Shown here: piece after piece, positions 9,241-17,406 of the stretch
Layout of the letters: the number at the start of each line of letters is the position of its first letter
Numbering within the stretch: the stretch's first letter is position 1
Assembly: GCA_038747915.1 (NCBI GenBank)
Contig: JBCDJJ010000003.1
Location: 1 to 64,000, forward strand
DNA from: JBCDAP01 sp038747915
GTDB taxonomy: Bacteria; Planctomycetota; Phycisphaerae; Phycisphaerales; UBA1924
DNA: 64,000 nt
Direction of reading: 5' to 3'
Notes under the pieces: generated by a model
What the model was told of the DNA's origin: nothing
The model's input: only the letters and a program-made list of their open reading frames with translations
Databases searched by the model: none
Program-made: the position numbers and the translations under genes

Positions 9241-9289
9241 GTCGAGGGAATAACCGCGACGAACCGCTGAGTATTTTCCCGGCGCGAAG

Positions 9290-9307
9290 GAAACCGACTC
9301 CGGTTTC
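9290..9307. promoter_or_regulatory. Candidate TetR operator (7-bp arms, 4-nt spacer)
   Basis: GAAACCG and CGGTTTC flank ACTC about 50 bp upstream of the TetR start. Position and symmetry fit an autoregulatory operator. A terminator stem for the upstream region is the alternative, but there is no U-tract on either side. Confidence 0.4.
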
Positions 9308-9376
9308 TCATCTCGTGCTGAGGCGGTGGTGGCCCGAGCCTTCGGGTTTACCCAAATTGAAGTGAATATTCTGATT

Positions 9377-10501
9377 CTATTTCAGCATATCAGGCAGCTC
9401 GCCGTGCAGCGACTTGAGTTCCTGAGCCTTGTCCGGCGGCATGATCAGGGTCGCATCGGGCGTGTGGACCACGATCAGGTCGCTCGCGCCGAGCACCGCG
9501 ACACGGTGGCCGGTGCCATGGGCGATCACGGAGACCCGCTCACACCCCACGAGGTGGGCTTCTCCGCCGATCGCCGAGACGCGGTTACCCGCCGCATCGG
9601 GTTCGAGCGTCTCGCAGAAGCTGGGCCATGAGCCGACGTCGAGCCAGTCGATGTCGAGGGTGACGGTGGCGACGCTCACGCTGTCCTCGTTGGCCCGCTG
9701 CTGCTCGCGCGAGGCGGGTTCCATGATGGCGTAGTCGACACTGATTTTGGGCAGCTCGGGGTAGATCCGATCGAGGACGGTCTGGCGATCGGGCGTGTCC
9801 CACGCGGCAGCGATCTCGGCGAGCCCGGCGTACGACTCGGGTTTGTACCGGTGGAGGCAGTCGAGGAGCGTCGCAGCCTTCCAGACGAACATCCCGGCGT
9901 TCCACCCGAAGACGCCGGAGTCGAGATAGGCCTGAGCACGCTCGGCGCTGGGCTTCTCGACGAAGCGTTCGACGCGAGCGGCGCCCGGCACGCCCGGGAT
10001 CGCGACGCCGTGCTCCACATAGCCGAAGCCGGTCGCGGCGTACGTGGGCTTGATCGAGAAGGTGACAAGCGACCGCGGGTCGCGGTCGACGAGGTCGAAG
10101 CCGACGCCGAGGCGCTCGCGGAAGGCCGGCTCGGGCGTGATGAGGTGGTCGGCGGTGAGGACCGCGAAGACCGCATCGGGATCGCGGCGGTGGAGGACCG
10201 CTGCGGTGAGGCCGACGGCGTTCACGGTGTCGCGGCCGACAGGCTCGCCGAGGATCTGCTCGTCGTCGAAGCCGGGGATCGTGGCGCGGATCTCGGCGCG
10301 GTAGGCCTCGTTGGTGCAGATCAGGCGGTGATCACCGGACACGAGATCGCCGATGCGTTCCGCCGCGATGCGGAGGAGCGAGACCGCCTCGCCGTCCTGT
10401 CCGGGGATGAACCGGACGAGCTGCTTGGGCAGGTGCTTGCGGCTCACGGGCCAGAGCCTGGTGCCTGCGCCGCCGGCCATGATCATCGCGTATCGCGCCA
10501 T
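9377..10501 (-). CDS. manC: Mannose-1-phosphate guanylyltransferase
   Basis: This 374-residue protein makes GDP-mannose from mannose 1-phosphate and GTP, a precursor for surface polysaccharides. The nucleotidyltransferase signature IMAGGAGTRLWPVSR lies at residues 6-20, and the family motif VEKPSAERAQAYLDSG follows near residue 170. FGWNAGMFVW and the SVDYAIME block are also typical. The C-terminal type-II isomerase domain of long ManC proteins is absent, so this is the short single-function form. The start MARYAMIM at 10501 was preferred to an ATG 21 bp upstream because it places the signature at its usual position. Neighbouring genes give no operon context. Confidence 0.9.
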   Translation of the reverse strand: MARYAMIMAGGAGTRLWPVSRKHLPKQLVRFIPGQDGEAVSLLRIAAERIGDLVSGDHRLICTNEAYRAEIRATIPGFDDEQILGEPVGRDTVNAVGLTAAVLHRRDPDAVFAVLTADHLITPEPAFRERLGVGFDLVDRDPRSLVTFSIKPTYAATGFGYVEHGVAIPGVPGAARVERFVEKPSAERAQAYLDSGVFGWNAGMFVWKAATLLDCLHRYKPESYAGLAEIAAAWDTPDRQTVLDRIYPELPKISVDYAIMEPASREQQRANEDSVSVATVTLDIDWLDVGSWPSFCETLEPDAAGNRVSAIGGEAHLVGCERVSVIAHGTGHRVAVLGASDLIVVHTPDATLIMPPDKAQELKSLHGELPDMLK

Positions 10502-10609
10502 AGACCCTGGAACATAGGGCAAAGGTGGCGCGCGGGTGGATGGGCGGGGGCGGGGCCGGACACTTCGCGTTGCTCGGTGTCGGCGTCAGTGTGTTGTGCT
10601 CGGGGTCGG

Positions 10610-11275
10610 TCAGGCCGTGAGGGGGGCGGCGAGTTCGATGTTGGGCAGGGTGGTGGGTGTGGTGCGGCCGGGCCAGACGAACTCCACCTCCACATCGAAG
10701 AAGCCGAGCAGGGTTCGGAGCTGGTTCTCGATCGAGCGCTCGGCCTCGCCGCGGTAGCGCGACTCGTTGTCTTGGAAGAGAGCCGCGGCCTGCTGCTGGG
10801 CGAGCCGGATGAGTTCTTTTTGCGTGTTCGCGGTCATCTGGATGACGTCGAACAGGGCGAACACGCGGCCGGCCTGGATGTCGTAGGGGGTGAGATCGCT
10901 CAGGCGGAGGGTGCCCTCGACCTCGGGCATTCTGAGCTGGTACCGGCCCGGCGCGAGTTCTTCGATGTCGGCGCCGCTCAGCCGGTTGAGGTCGACGAAG
11001 TACTGCTTGTCGAAGTGGAAGATCATCGCGACCTTGGCCTGGCTCAGGAGGAGCGGCGGGACCCACGACCAGCCCTTGGTGCTGGTGGCGATCTCCTTGG
11101 CATGCACCTCGAGCCCGACGAGCTTACCCACAGCGCGCACGCGTTCGGCCATCACCTGAGCTTCATCCAGCGTGACTGGTGCGCTGTGCGCTTTACGGCG
11201 GAGCACCACGATTAGCGCAACGAGGAGGCCACCCGCGAGGAGGGCGACGGTTGCGACCACCATTGCTTCACCCAT
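10610..11275 (-). CDS. DUF4230 domain-containing membrane-anchored protein
   Basis: This 221-residue protein has one N-terminal membrane span (about residues 5-25) and an extracytoplasmic domain resembling DUF4230 (pattern KVAMIFHFDKQYFVDLNR, then LRMPEVEGTLRLSDLTPYDIQAGRVFALFD, then a charged helix with NTQKELIRLAQQQA). Proteins of this family have no established function. It is upstream of manC on the same strand, with about 110 bp between them. Confidence 0.65.
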   Translation of the reverse strand: MGEAMVVATVALLAGGLLVALIVVLRRKAHSAPVTLDEAQVMAERVRAVGKLVGLEVHAKEIATSTKGWSWVPPLLLSQAKVAMIFHFDKQYFVDLNRLSGADIEELAPGRYQLRMPEVEGTLRLSDLTPYDIQAGRVFALFDVIQMTANTQKELIRLAQQQAAALFQDNESRYRGEAERSIENQLRTLLGFFDVEVEFVWPGRTTPTTLPNIELAAPLTA

Positions 11276-11331
11276 GTCAGGCTCCGATCGGGTTGGCCGA
11301 GACCCTTATTCGGCTCGGCGCGAGGCGTCTT

Positions 11332-11994
11332 TCACGTGGCGGGTGTGTCGTCGTCCGCGGCGCCCGTCTCCATGGCACGGATGAAGCAGTGGCCGCACCC
11401 GCTCACCAGCGCGATGCCGATGAACAGGCCGAGGACCGCTCCAGCGGTGCCAACGTACGCGTTGACGGAGGTGACCTGGTGCCAGACCGTCGGGATGCGA
11501 GAGGCGGCCACCACGAGCACCACCGGGAGTCCCCACGCGGCGCTCCAGGCGAGATATCGGACGGAGCGGGCGGGTCGCCTGACGAGCACCGCGAGCCCGG
11601 AGAGCGCAAAGAGCACCAGCGATGCACCGAGCTCGATGTACGAGGCGGTGAGCAGCGAGATGTCGATCCCTGTGCCCAAAGCGTTCGTGACAACCGTTGG
11701 CTGGGCGGGTGTGCCGATGAGTTGCGCCGCGGTCGCGGGCTCGCCGAGGACCGCGGCCACGAGGATCGTGCCGGCGATGCAGGCGATGGCCATGGCCGGC
11801 GCCTCGGCGAATCGTCCGAGCAGCAGGCCGACCGAGAAGATCCCGCTGACCAGGACCAGCACTTGGAAGGCGGCGAACTGCCACACGCTGCTCGAGATGC
11901 CGAGCATCATGAGCGGCAGCGCGGCCACGGCGCACACGACACCGATCAGGCCGGCCGCCCAGCGGATCCACAATGGCGTCTTGAACCGGTGCAT
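11332..11994 (-). CDS. Hypothetical polytopic membrane protein
   Basis: This 220-residue protein is not recognised. It has about five or six hydrophobic spans (near residues 10-30, 35-55, 60-85, 115-140, 145-165 and 185-210). The Met at 11994 (MHRFKTPLW) is chosen because it gives a basic N-terminus before the first span and clears the end of the diguanylate cyclase gene. An upstream Met at 12087 would overlap that gene. The C-terminus carries two Cys near a last span (SGCGHCFIRAME), which could bind a metal or form a disulfide. Confidence 0.6.
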   Translation of the reverse strand: MHRFKTPLWIRWAAGLIGVVCAVAALPLMMLGISSSVWQFAAFQVLVLVSGIFSVGLLLGRFAEAPAMAIACIAGTILVAAVLGEPATAAQLIGTPAQPTVVTNALGTGIDISLLTASYIELGASLVLFALSGLAVLVRRPARSVRYLAWSAAWGLPVVLVVAASRIPTVWHQVTSVNAYVGTAGAVLGLFIGIALVSGCGHCFIRAMETGAADDDTPAT

Positions 11995-12047
11995 GGCGCG
12001 TTCTGCAGTGGGCGATGATACGAGGTCGGTCGGTGCGGGTTCGGGCT

Positions 12048-13028
12048 TCAGCCGGCTTGCGACATCGCCTGCAGCTCGGGCCGCCACCGGGTGACCTGCG
12101 CCCGTCCGCGGTGCTTGCTCTCGTACAGGGCCCGGTCGGCCATCTGGCGGAGTGCTGTGGCGTCGTCCGCTGCGTCAGCGCCGCGCATGGCGATGCCGAC
12201 GCTCAGGGTGGGCCACGGGATCTCGGTGCCGAGGCCGCTCGGATGGGTCGCGAACTGGTCGATGAGCCGGTTGGCGACGGTCGCGGCCTGGTCGGGGGAG
12301 ACGCGGGGGAGGGCGATCATGATCTCATCGCCGCCGATGCGTCCGGCGAGGTCGTGCTCGCGGATGCACCGCTGAACCACCTCGCCGAGGGCGACCAGGG
12401 CCTCGTCGCCTTTGTGGTGGCCGCAGGTGTCGTTGAGCTTTTTGAAGTGATCGACGTCGACCGCGAGGAGGGCGAGCTCTTCGTCTCGCCGGTGTGCGAT
12501 CGCGACGAGTTCTCGCACACGTTCGTCGAACCCGCGGCGGTTGGCGAGGCCGGTGAGCGCATCGGTGAGGCTTAGGTGCGAGAGCTGCGCCCGGACGCGT
12601 CGGCTCTCTTCGTCGACGCGGGTTTCCATCTCGCGTTCGAGCCGTTGGGTTTCCGCGGCCCGTTGATGGGCCAAGACGACGACCTCGTGCGCGGCCTCCG
12701 CGAGTGTGTTGAGCGTGGCATCGCCGCGGTCATGGAGCAGCGGCGCCAGCTCGGTGAGTGAGCGGGCGGTCCCGCCGACGCGGATCTCGGTCGCCAGGCG
12801 GTGGAGCGCTCGGTGGCGCCTCCTGATCGCGATGACGCCGATGCAGGCCGCGATCAGGGCTGTGAGCAGGGTCGTGGCGATGAGGGCGAGCCAGCCCGCG
12901 TTCACCCATGCGACGGCCCCCGCGGGCCCGGCGAGGCATGCGACGCCCACAAGCGGGAGGACAAGTGGAAGAGCGCCGCTCCTCGCACCACGCCACGCCC
13001 GCGAATGCTGAGAACTCACAAACGACAT
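12048..13028 (-). CDS. Membrane-anchored diguanylate cyclase (GGDEF domain)
   Basis: This 326-residue protein likely makes cyclic di-GMP from two GTP. Two N-terminal membrane spans (about residues 18-42 and 45-68) lead into a charged coiled-coil signalling helix (about 95-145), then a GGDEF domain (about 150-315). Visible motifs are DALTGLANRRGFDERV, DVDHFKKLNDTCGHHKGDEAL and the active-site loop GRIGGDEIMIAL. The loop is GGDEI, not GGDEF; Ile or Leu at this place occurs in active enzymes. No EAL or PAS domain is present. A structured RNA with an intrinsic terminator lies about 125 nt upstream of the start on the same strand, so leader control is possible. Confidence 0.9.
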   Translation of the reverse strand: MSFVSSQHSRAWRGARSGALPLVLPLVGVACLAGPAGAVAWVNAGWLALIATTLLTALIAACIGVIAIRRRHRALHRLATEIRVGGTARSLTELAPLLHDRGDATLNTLAEAAHEVVVLAHQRAAETQRLEREMETRVDEESRRVRAQLSHLSLTDALTGLANRRGFDERVRELVAIAHRRDEELALLAVDVDHFKKLNDTCGHHKGDEALVALGEVVQRCIREHDLAGRIGGDEIMIALPRVSPDQAATVANRLIDQFATHPSGLGTEIPWPTLSVGIAMRGADAADDATALRQMADRALYESKHRGRAQVTRWRPELQAMSQAG

Positions 13029-13152
13029 GCTGCTCGCCCCACTCGTCGAGTGCTGTCAGCATCGAATTGATCGGTAGGAATGGCCAGAGCGGCAGCGAAA
13101 AAAATCCGGCCGGTGCGTGGTGGGGTGTCGTCGGGCGGGAACCTGGGGCATG

Positions 13153-13187
13153 AAAAAACCCCCGCGCCGCCCAGGGTGGCACGAGGG
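13153..13187 (-). terminator. Rho-independent terminator
   Basis: CCCTCGTGCC pairs with GGCGCGGGGG (two G-U pairs) across a 9-nt loop, and TTTTTT follows at once on the minus strand. This is one of the few convincing intrinsic terminators in the window. Confidence 0.65.
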
Positions 13188-13250
13188 CAAAGTCTCTCTC
13201 CTCCCGACCAACGTCGGGTCGGATGCTCTCTCTACATCCGAGGTAGGCAC
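13153..13250 (-). ncRNA. Likely small structured RNA or terminator-bearing leader
   Basis: Read on the minus strand, three hairpins follow in order. The first has CGGATG/CATCCG arms and the loop TAGAGAGAG (13220-13240). The second has CCCGAC/GTCGGG arms with a GTTG loop (13203-13218). Then comes a purine stretch with a second GAGAGAG, and last a 10-bp stem (13159-13187) followed by six T. The order fits a free-standing sRNA of roughly 95 nt or an attenuator-type leader of the diguanylate cyclase gene that starts at 13028. No known RNA family was recognised; the 5' end is a guess. Confidence 0.5.
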
Positions 13251-13478
13251 AGTACCGCGCGTTCTCGAGATTGCACCCGATCGTCGCGCTCAACTTTCGT
13301 AAAGACTTGTAAACGCTGATGATGGGCCGCTAAAGGGGCCTGGGGACTCGTGATGCGATGGTGCCCACCAACTTGGCATGCTCTCGTGGCTTCCGAAGGT
13401 CGCCCGTCTTGACATCGGGATGTGGATCGGGTGTGGGCAGGGGGCACTTTGTTCGGGTGGGGGTGGCTACTGAGCGGG

Positions 13479-13811
13479 TCACGGTGCTTCGCGGAGCTCG
13501 GTGACCACCAGGACCCGTCGCTCGCCCCGCTCGGGAGAGGTCCGTGTCTCGATCTCGCCGAATGCCTGGACGAAGCGTCGATCGAGGTGCTCCGCCTCGG
13601 TTAGGACACCGGAGACATCGGCCTCGATGGTCCGGCCGGTGACGAGCCCGGGCTGAACGATCTGCCACCCGGTCGTCTCGCCGCCGATGGCGACGATGCC
13701 CGACTCGAGCTGACCGACGATGGGCGTGCTGTCCGTGTCGTCGATGACAGCGCACCCGCCGAGGGCCAGGGCGGTGAGAAGGAGGATGGCACGGGTGGCG
13801 GGATGTGGCAT
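13479..13811 (-). CDS. Small predicted lipoprotein
   Basis: This 110-residue protein has a lipoprotein signal peptide: a His/Arg-containing start, a hydrophobic core (ILLLTALAL) and the lipobox LGGC with the modified Cys near residue 19. The rest is a short soluble region without a recognised domain. An alternative Met six codons upstream (13829) would only lengthen the n-region. The function is unknown. It is divergent from the PEP-CTERM gene at 14007. Confidence 0.6.
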   Translation of the reverse strand: MPHPATRAILLLTALALGGCAVIDDTDSTPIVGQLESGIVAIGGETTGWQIVQPGLVTGRTIEADVSGVLTEAEHLDRRFVQAFGEIETRTSPERGERRVLVVTELREAP

Positions 13812-14006
13812 GGGAACATGATGCCTCATGATTCGGCGCGGTGCGTGAGATGCGGTGTTTACTGTCGAAAGTGAACCGTGTGACTTCGCCGAACGGACGA
13901 AGCCCGCGTGACGTTCACGCAAATCTCTCGTTGGTAGAACGTGGCGTGCTTGCATCGATGCCGAACACGCGTAGGTTGCGTGTGTTCGGAAGAGGGTTGC
14001 ACAGCC

Positions 14007-14315
14007 ATGAAGCATGTCACCGGTGTGGTGGTCGCGATGAGCGCGATGATCGCCGCTGATTCAAATAGTCAGGTCGTCAGCCCGGTGCCGTGGGAGGTCC
14101 TGGGCGGGGCTCCGTGGTCGACGGGCTCTCTTCAGAGCCCGCATGTGTCGAGCGGGTTCACACCACTTGAGTCGCTCCCGATCCCTGCGACGTGGCCGGA
14201 CGAGTCAGGTGCGGGCAGCGGTGGGTTCCTCTTCGTCCCGACCCCCGGTGCGGCTGCCTTGCTCGGGATCAGCGCGCTCGCCTTCGGCACGCGTCGTGGA
14301 TCCCGGCGCCGGTGA
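14007..14315 (+). CDS. Small PEP-CTERM-type sorted protein
   Basis: This 102-residue exported protein has a short N-terminal signal segment (KHVTGVVVAMSAMIAA) and a C-terminal sorting tail: a VPTP motif, a hydrophobic stretch (AALLGISALAF) and an Arg-rich end. This tripartite tail is the PEP-CTERM type processed by exosortase; no exosortase is in the window. The middle is low-complexity and rich in Pro, Ser and Gly. Its last 111 bp overlap the convergent hydrolase gene, which is unusual for two real genes, so the exact extent of one of them may be off. Confidence 0.6.
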   Translation: MKHVTGVVVAMSAMIAADSNSQVVSPVPWEVLGGAPWSTGSLQSPHVSSGFTPLESLPIPATWPDESGAGSGGFLFVPTPGAAALLGISALAFGTRRGSRRR

Positions 14316-15224
14316 GCTAGGCGTCGTCAGCGCACCAAGGAACGTGTCGATCGCCTGAGCGGTGTCCGTGGCATGCTCAGGCATCCAGAGTTCGTGGTGC
14401 GCGGCGCCCGAGATGACATGCACTGATCCCTGTCGCGCAGCGTCCGCGACGGCGCGTGCGCCGTCGAGCGGTGCGATCTCGTCCTCGTCCGCGTGGATGA
14501 AGAGGATCGGTGCCGACACCTGCCTCGCGGCGTGCACACGGTCGAATCGGTGACGGGACAACGATCGACGTGCCGAGACGTTGACCAGCGCCAGCGCCAG
14601 GCGGCCGATGATCCGCCACGGCTTGCCATCGCGCTCGAGCGTGCGCCACAGCGGCGTCCACGCGTCGCGGTAGATCCCCTCGAGGATCAGTCCTGCGACC
14701 GGCGCGCGCTCGCGTGACTCGATGTGTGCTGCACCGGCGAGCGCGGAGGTCGCGCCCATGGATGAGCCGGCAAGGACGAGCTCGCTCGGCGGCACGAGCA
14801 GTTGGGTGGCGATGGCATCGATGGTCTCCGGCTCGAGTCCACCGAGTGCGGACCACCCCGTTGAGTCGCCGTGCCCGGGGAGGTCGATTGCGACGAGACG
14901 GCGCGCGTGCCGGGCGAACGTGTCGACACGCGGCAGGGCCGAGAGCTTGCTGCTCGCCCACCCGTGGGCGAAGAGGATGACCGGCCCGTGCGGCGCGTGG
15001 CCTTCGATGAGCCATGCCTCGACCTCACCATGTGGGGTGTCGATGCGGCGTGTCTCGAATGGCCGCGGGCGGTCGAGTTCGCTCGGGTCGCCCGGCTTGC
15101 CGGCTGCGACGGCGCTGGCATAGGTCCGTCGCGGTGGATGTGTCATCTTCCACGCGGTGAACGCGGCGCCGACGGCGATCGACGCGAGAAGACCAAACAG
15201 CAGCAACAAGAAGATGGGCAGCAT
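14205..15224 (-). CDS. Alpha/beta hydrolase (membrane-anchored)
   Basis: This 339-residue protein has an N-terminal membrane helix (about residues 2-24) followed by an alpha/beta-hydrolase domain. The oxyanion HGWASSK region lies near residue 88, the nucleophile elbow is GSSMG near 152, the acid residue lies in HADEDEIAPLDGA, and the catalytic His is in GAAHHELW. Substrate is unknown; the fold covers esterases, lipases and peptidases. The C-terminal 40 residues are low-complexity and lie over the end of the opposing PEP-CTERM gene. It is 17 bp downstream of rseP on the same strand and may share its transcript. Confidence 0.8.
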   Translation of the reverse strand: MLPIFLLLLFGLLASIAVGAAFTAWKMTHPPRRTYASAVAAGKPGDPSELDRPRPFETRRIDTPHGEVEAWLIEGHAPHGPVILFAHGWASSKLSALPRVDTFARHARRLVAIDLPGHGDSTGWSALGGLEPETIDAIATQLLVPPSELVLAGSSMGATSALAGAAHIESRERAPVAGLILEGIYRDAWTPLWRTLERDGKPWRIIGRLALALVNVSARRSLSRHRFDRVHAARQVSAPILFIHADEDEIAPLDGARAVADAARQGSVHVISGAAHHELWMPEHATDTAQAIDTFLGALTTPSSPAPGSTTRAEGERADPEQGSRTGGRDEEEPTAART

Positions 15225-15240
15225 CGCGCGCCGTTCGCGT

Positions 15241-17343
15241 TCAGAGCTGACCGCTCAGCAGGCGACCGACATCGTTGGCGGTGACGAAGATGAAGATCGC
15301 CGCGATGAGCGCGAGCCCGGCGAGCGTGAGCGCGCTCTGCACCGCGATCGGCACGGGGCGCCGCGTGGCGCCCTCGTACATGAGCATGACGAACTGCCCG
15401 CCATCGAGGATGGGGAGTGGTAAGAAGTTGATCACCGCGAGGTTCACCGAGATCAGCCCGAGGAAGAAGGCGAGTTCCACCCACCCCTGCTCGGCGACCG
15501 CGGAGCCGAGTGCGGCGATGCCGACCGGCCCGCGGAGCGTGCGGGTCGAGGCGCCGCCGTCGGCGAGCCGCGCGAAGGTGAGATAGGTGCGGGCGAGCCA
15601 CCGCCTGGTCTTGTCGACGCCGAGCACCAGGGCGTGCCAGGGGGTGTCGGCCTTGACCGTGGCCTGCGCGAGTTCGAAGCCCGCGAGGAGCCCATCGGCT
15701 TGCCACCCGAGCGCACCGAGCTCGGATGTCAGGCCGCCCGGCACCACGACGGTGATCAGCTCGGCGTCGAGCGCATCGGTGGCGGTGTCTGTCGGTGTGG
15801 GTGTTGGCGGTGGTTCGATGGCGAGGCGGAGTTCGAGCGGCGTGCCGTCCGCATCGCGGGCGAGTGCAGCGATGGTGCGCGCGAGTGTGCGCACGTCCGG
15901 TGTGTGCTGGTTGTTGACAGCGCTGATCCTCGTGCCCGGCGCGATGAGTTCGGCGAGTGGTCCCCGGTCGCCGACCACGCCGGCCGGCTGAACCGCGACG
16001 TGGGGGGAGGTCCAGGCGGTGCCGATCTGGAATCCGACGCGGCCGTTCTGGTCGACGGGGGGGCGGAGCTCGAGGCGCTCGCCGGCGCGGTCGATGACGA
16101 TGGGCACGAGTGCGCCGGCTCGGGCCTGGATCTGCTCGACCGCTTGTTCCCGCGAGGGGAAGTCGGCATCGCCGACACGGAGGAAGGTGTCGCCCGCGCG
16201 GAGGCCCGCTTGTTCTCCGGCGTCCTGGGTGAGCAGGACGGTCATGAGCGGCGCGATACCGAGCAGGTGCTCGAGGGCGGCGAACGGGGCATCGTCGTCG
16301 TCGAGCGGTTCTTCGAGGAGTTCGGGGTGGGCGGTGAGATCGATGTCCACCGTCTCGCCGCCCGGCGCTGTGAAGCCCGCGGTGGCGCGTCCATCCGTGC
16401 TCGTCTCGAGCGCGACGCGGAGCGGGTGGGCGATCACGAGCGGCTGGCCGTCGAGCACGGTGATCGGTTCGATCGGGTGGGTGTTGACCGCGGTGAGTGT
16501 GGAACCGAGCGGCACACCCGCGAACCCCGTGGCGTCGAGCGCGGTGCGGAGCGCGGCGCGGTCGCGGTCCCGACGTGCATCGGGGAGCCTCACCGAGGCG
16601 GCGGGGAAGACACCGATCTGCTGCAGGCCCGAGTCGTTTTTGGTGGGGTCGACGGTGACGAGGCGTGACTCGTCCGAGCCGAACCCGCGGACGCGGAGCT
16701 CGAGCTCGCCCGCGGGCGGGCAGAGCGCCGACGCGACGAAGAGTTCTTCGAAGGTGGTGATGGGCGCGCCGTTAATGGCCTCGATGGTGTCACCGGGCAT
16801 GAGCCCGGCGATCGCTGCGGGCTCACCCGGAAGCACATCGCCGACCACCGCGGGTGACTCGGGCTTGCCCGCGAGGTAGACAGCCATGAACAAGAACGCG
16901 CCGAGGATGATGTTCATGATCACGCCGGCGGAGATCACGACCATCCGCTTCCAGACGGGCTTGGCGGTGTAGCTGTCGGGGAGATTGGAGGTGGCGGCCG
17001 GGTCGAGGTCTTCCTGGCCGAGCATTTTGACGTAGCCGCCGAGCGGGAACCAGTTGAGGCGGTATTCGGTGGGGGAGATGGTGGACGAGTCGGTCGGGCT
17101 GCTTCCGTCGTTCGTGTTCTTGAGCAGCTGCTGATACTCGGCCTCGCTCGACCCCATGCGAAGACCCATGCCCTTGCGGTAGGAGCAGATCGCGCCGAAG
17201 AAGCCGATGGCGAAGGCGTGGACCCGGATGCCCGCCCACCGTGCCGCGAGGAAGTGCCCGAGTTCGTGGATGAACACGACAAGCCCGAAACCAGCCATGA
17301 TCAGCAGCAGGTTCCAGGCTTGGTTGACGAGGTCGATGAGCAT
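15241..17343 (-). CDS. rseP: Site-2 intramembrane zinc protease, RseP-like (M50 family)
   Basis: This 700-residue intramembrane metalloprotease acts in the inner membrane, usually in regulated proteolysis of membrane-bound anti-sigma factors. HELGH sits at residues 26-30 in the first span, and the third zinc ligand motif PLPILDGGQ lies near residue 645. Two or three PDZ-like segments lie between (around 165-240, 375-430 and 460-520). The protein is much longer than E. coli RseP (450), because of insertions between the PDZ units; long forms are plausible for planctomycetes. It follows dxr and rne, an order that recurs in bacterial genomes. Confidence 0.9.
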   Translation of the reverse strand: MLIDLVNQAWNLLLIMAGFGLVVFIHELGHFLAARWAGIRVHAFAIGFFGAICSYRKGMGLRMGSSEAEYQQLLKNTNDGSSPTDSSTISPTEYRLNWFPLGGYVKMLGQEDLDPAATSNLPDSYTAKPVWKRMVVISAGVIMNIILGAFLFMAVYLAGKPESPAVVGDVLPGEPAAIAGLMPGDTIEAINGAPITTFEELFVASALCPPAGELELRVRGFGSDESRLVTVDPTKNDSGLQQIGVFPAASVRLPDARRDRDRAALRTALDATGFAGVPLGSTLTAVNTHPIEPITVLDGQPLVIAHPLRVALETSTDGRATAGFTAPGGETVDIDLTAHPELLEEPLDDDDAPFAALEHLLGIAPLMTVLLTQDAGEQAGLRAGDTFLRVGDADFPSREQAVEQIQARAGALVPIVIDRAGERLELRPPVDQNGRVGFQIGTAWTSPHVAVQPAGVVGDRGPLAELIAPGTRISAVNNQHTPDVRTLARTIAALARDADGTPLELRLAIEPPPTPTPTDTATDALDAELITVVVPGGLTSELGALGWQADGLLAGFELAQATVKADTPWHALVLGVDKTRRWLARTYLTFARLADGGASTRTLRGPVGIAALGSAVAEQGWVELAFFLGLISVNLAVINFLPLPILDGGQFVMLMYEGATRRPVPIAVQSALTLAGLALIAAIFIFVTANDVGRLLSGQL

Positions 17344-17406
17344 GGTGGGGGCCTGTACGAGGTCGTGCGAGCGGACACCGGGCCCGATGGTACGTGCCGA
17401 GATGGA

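Noticed and set aside
9851..11215. Plus-strand open frame (454 codons) over manC and the DUF4230 gene
   Set aside because: Both minus-strand genes have recognisable motifs; the opposite reading has none.
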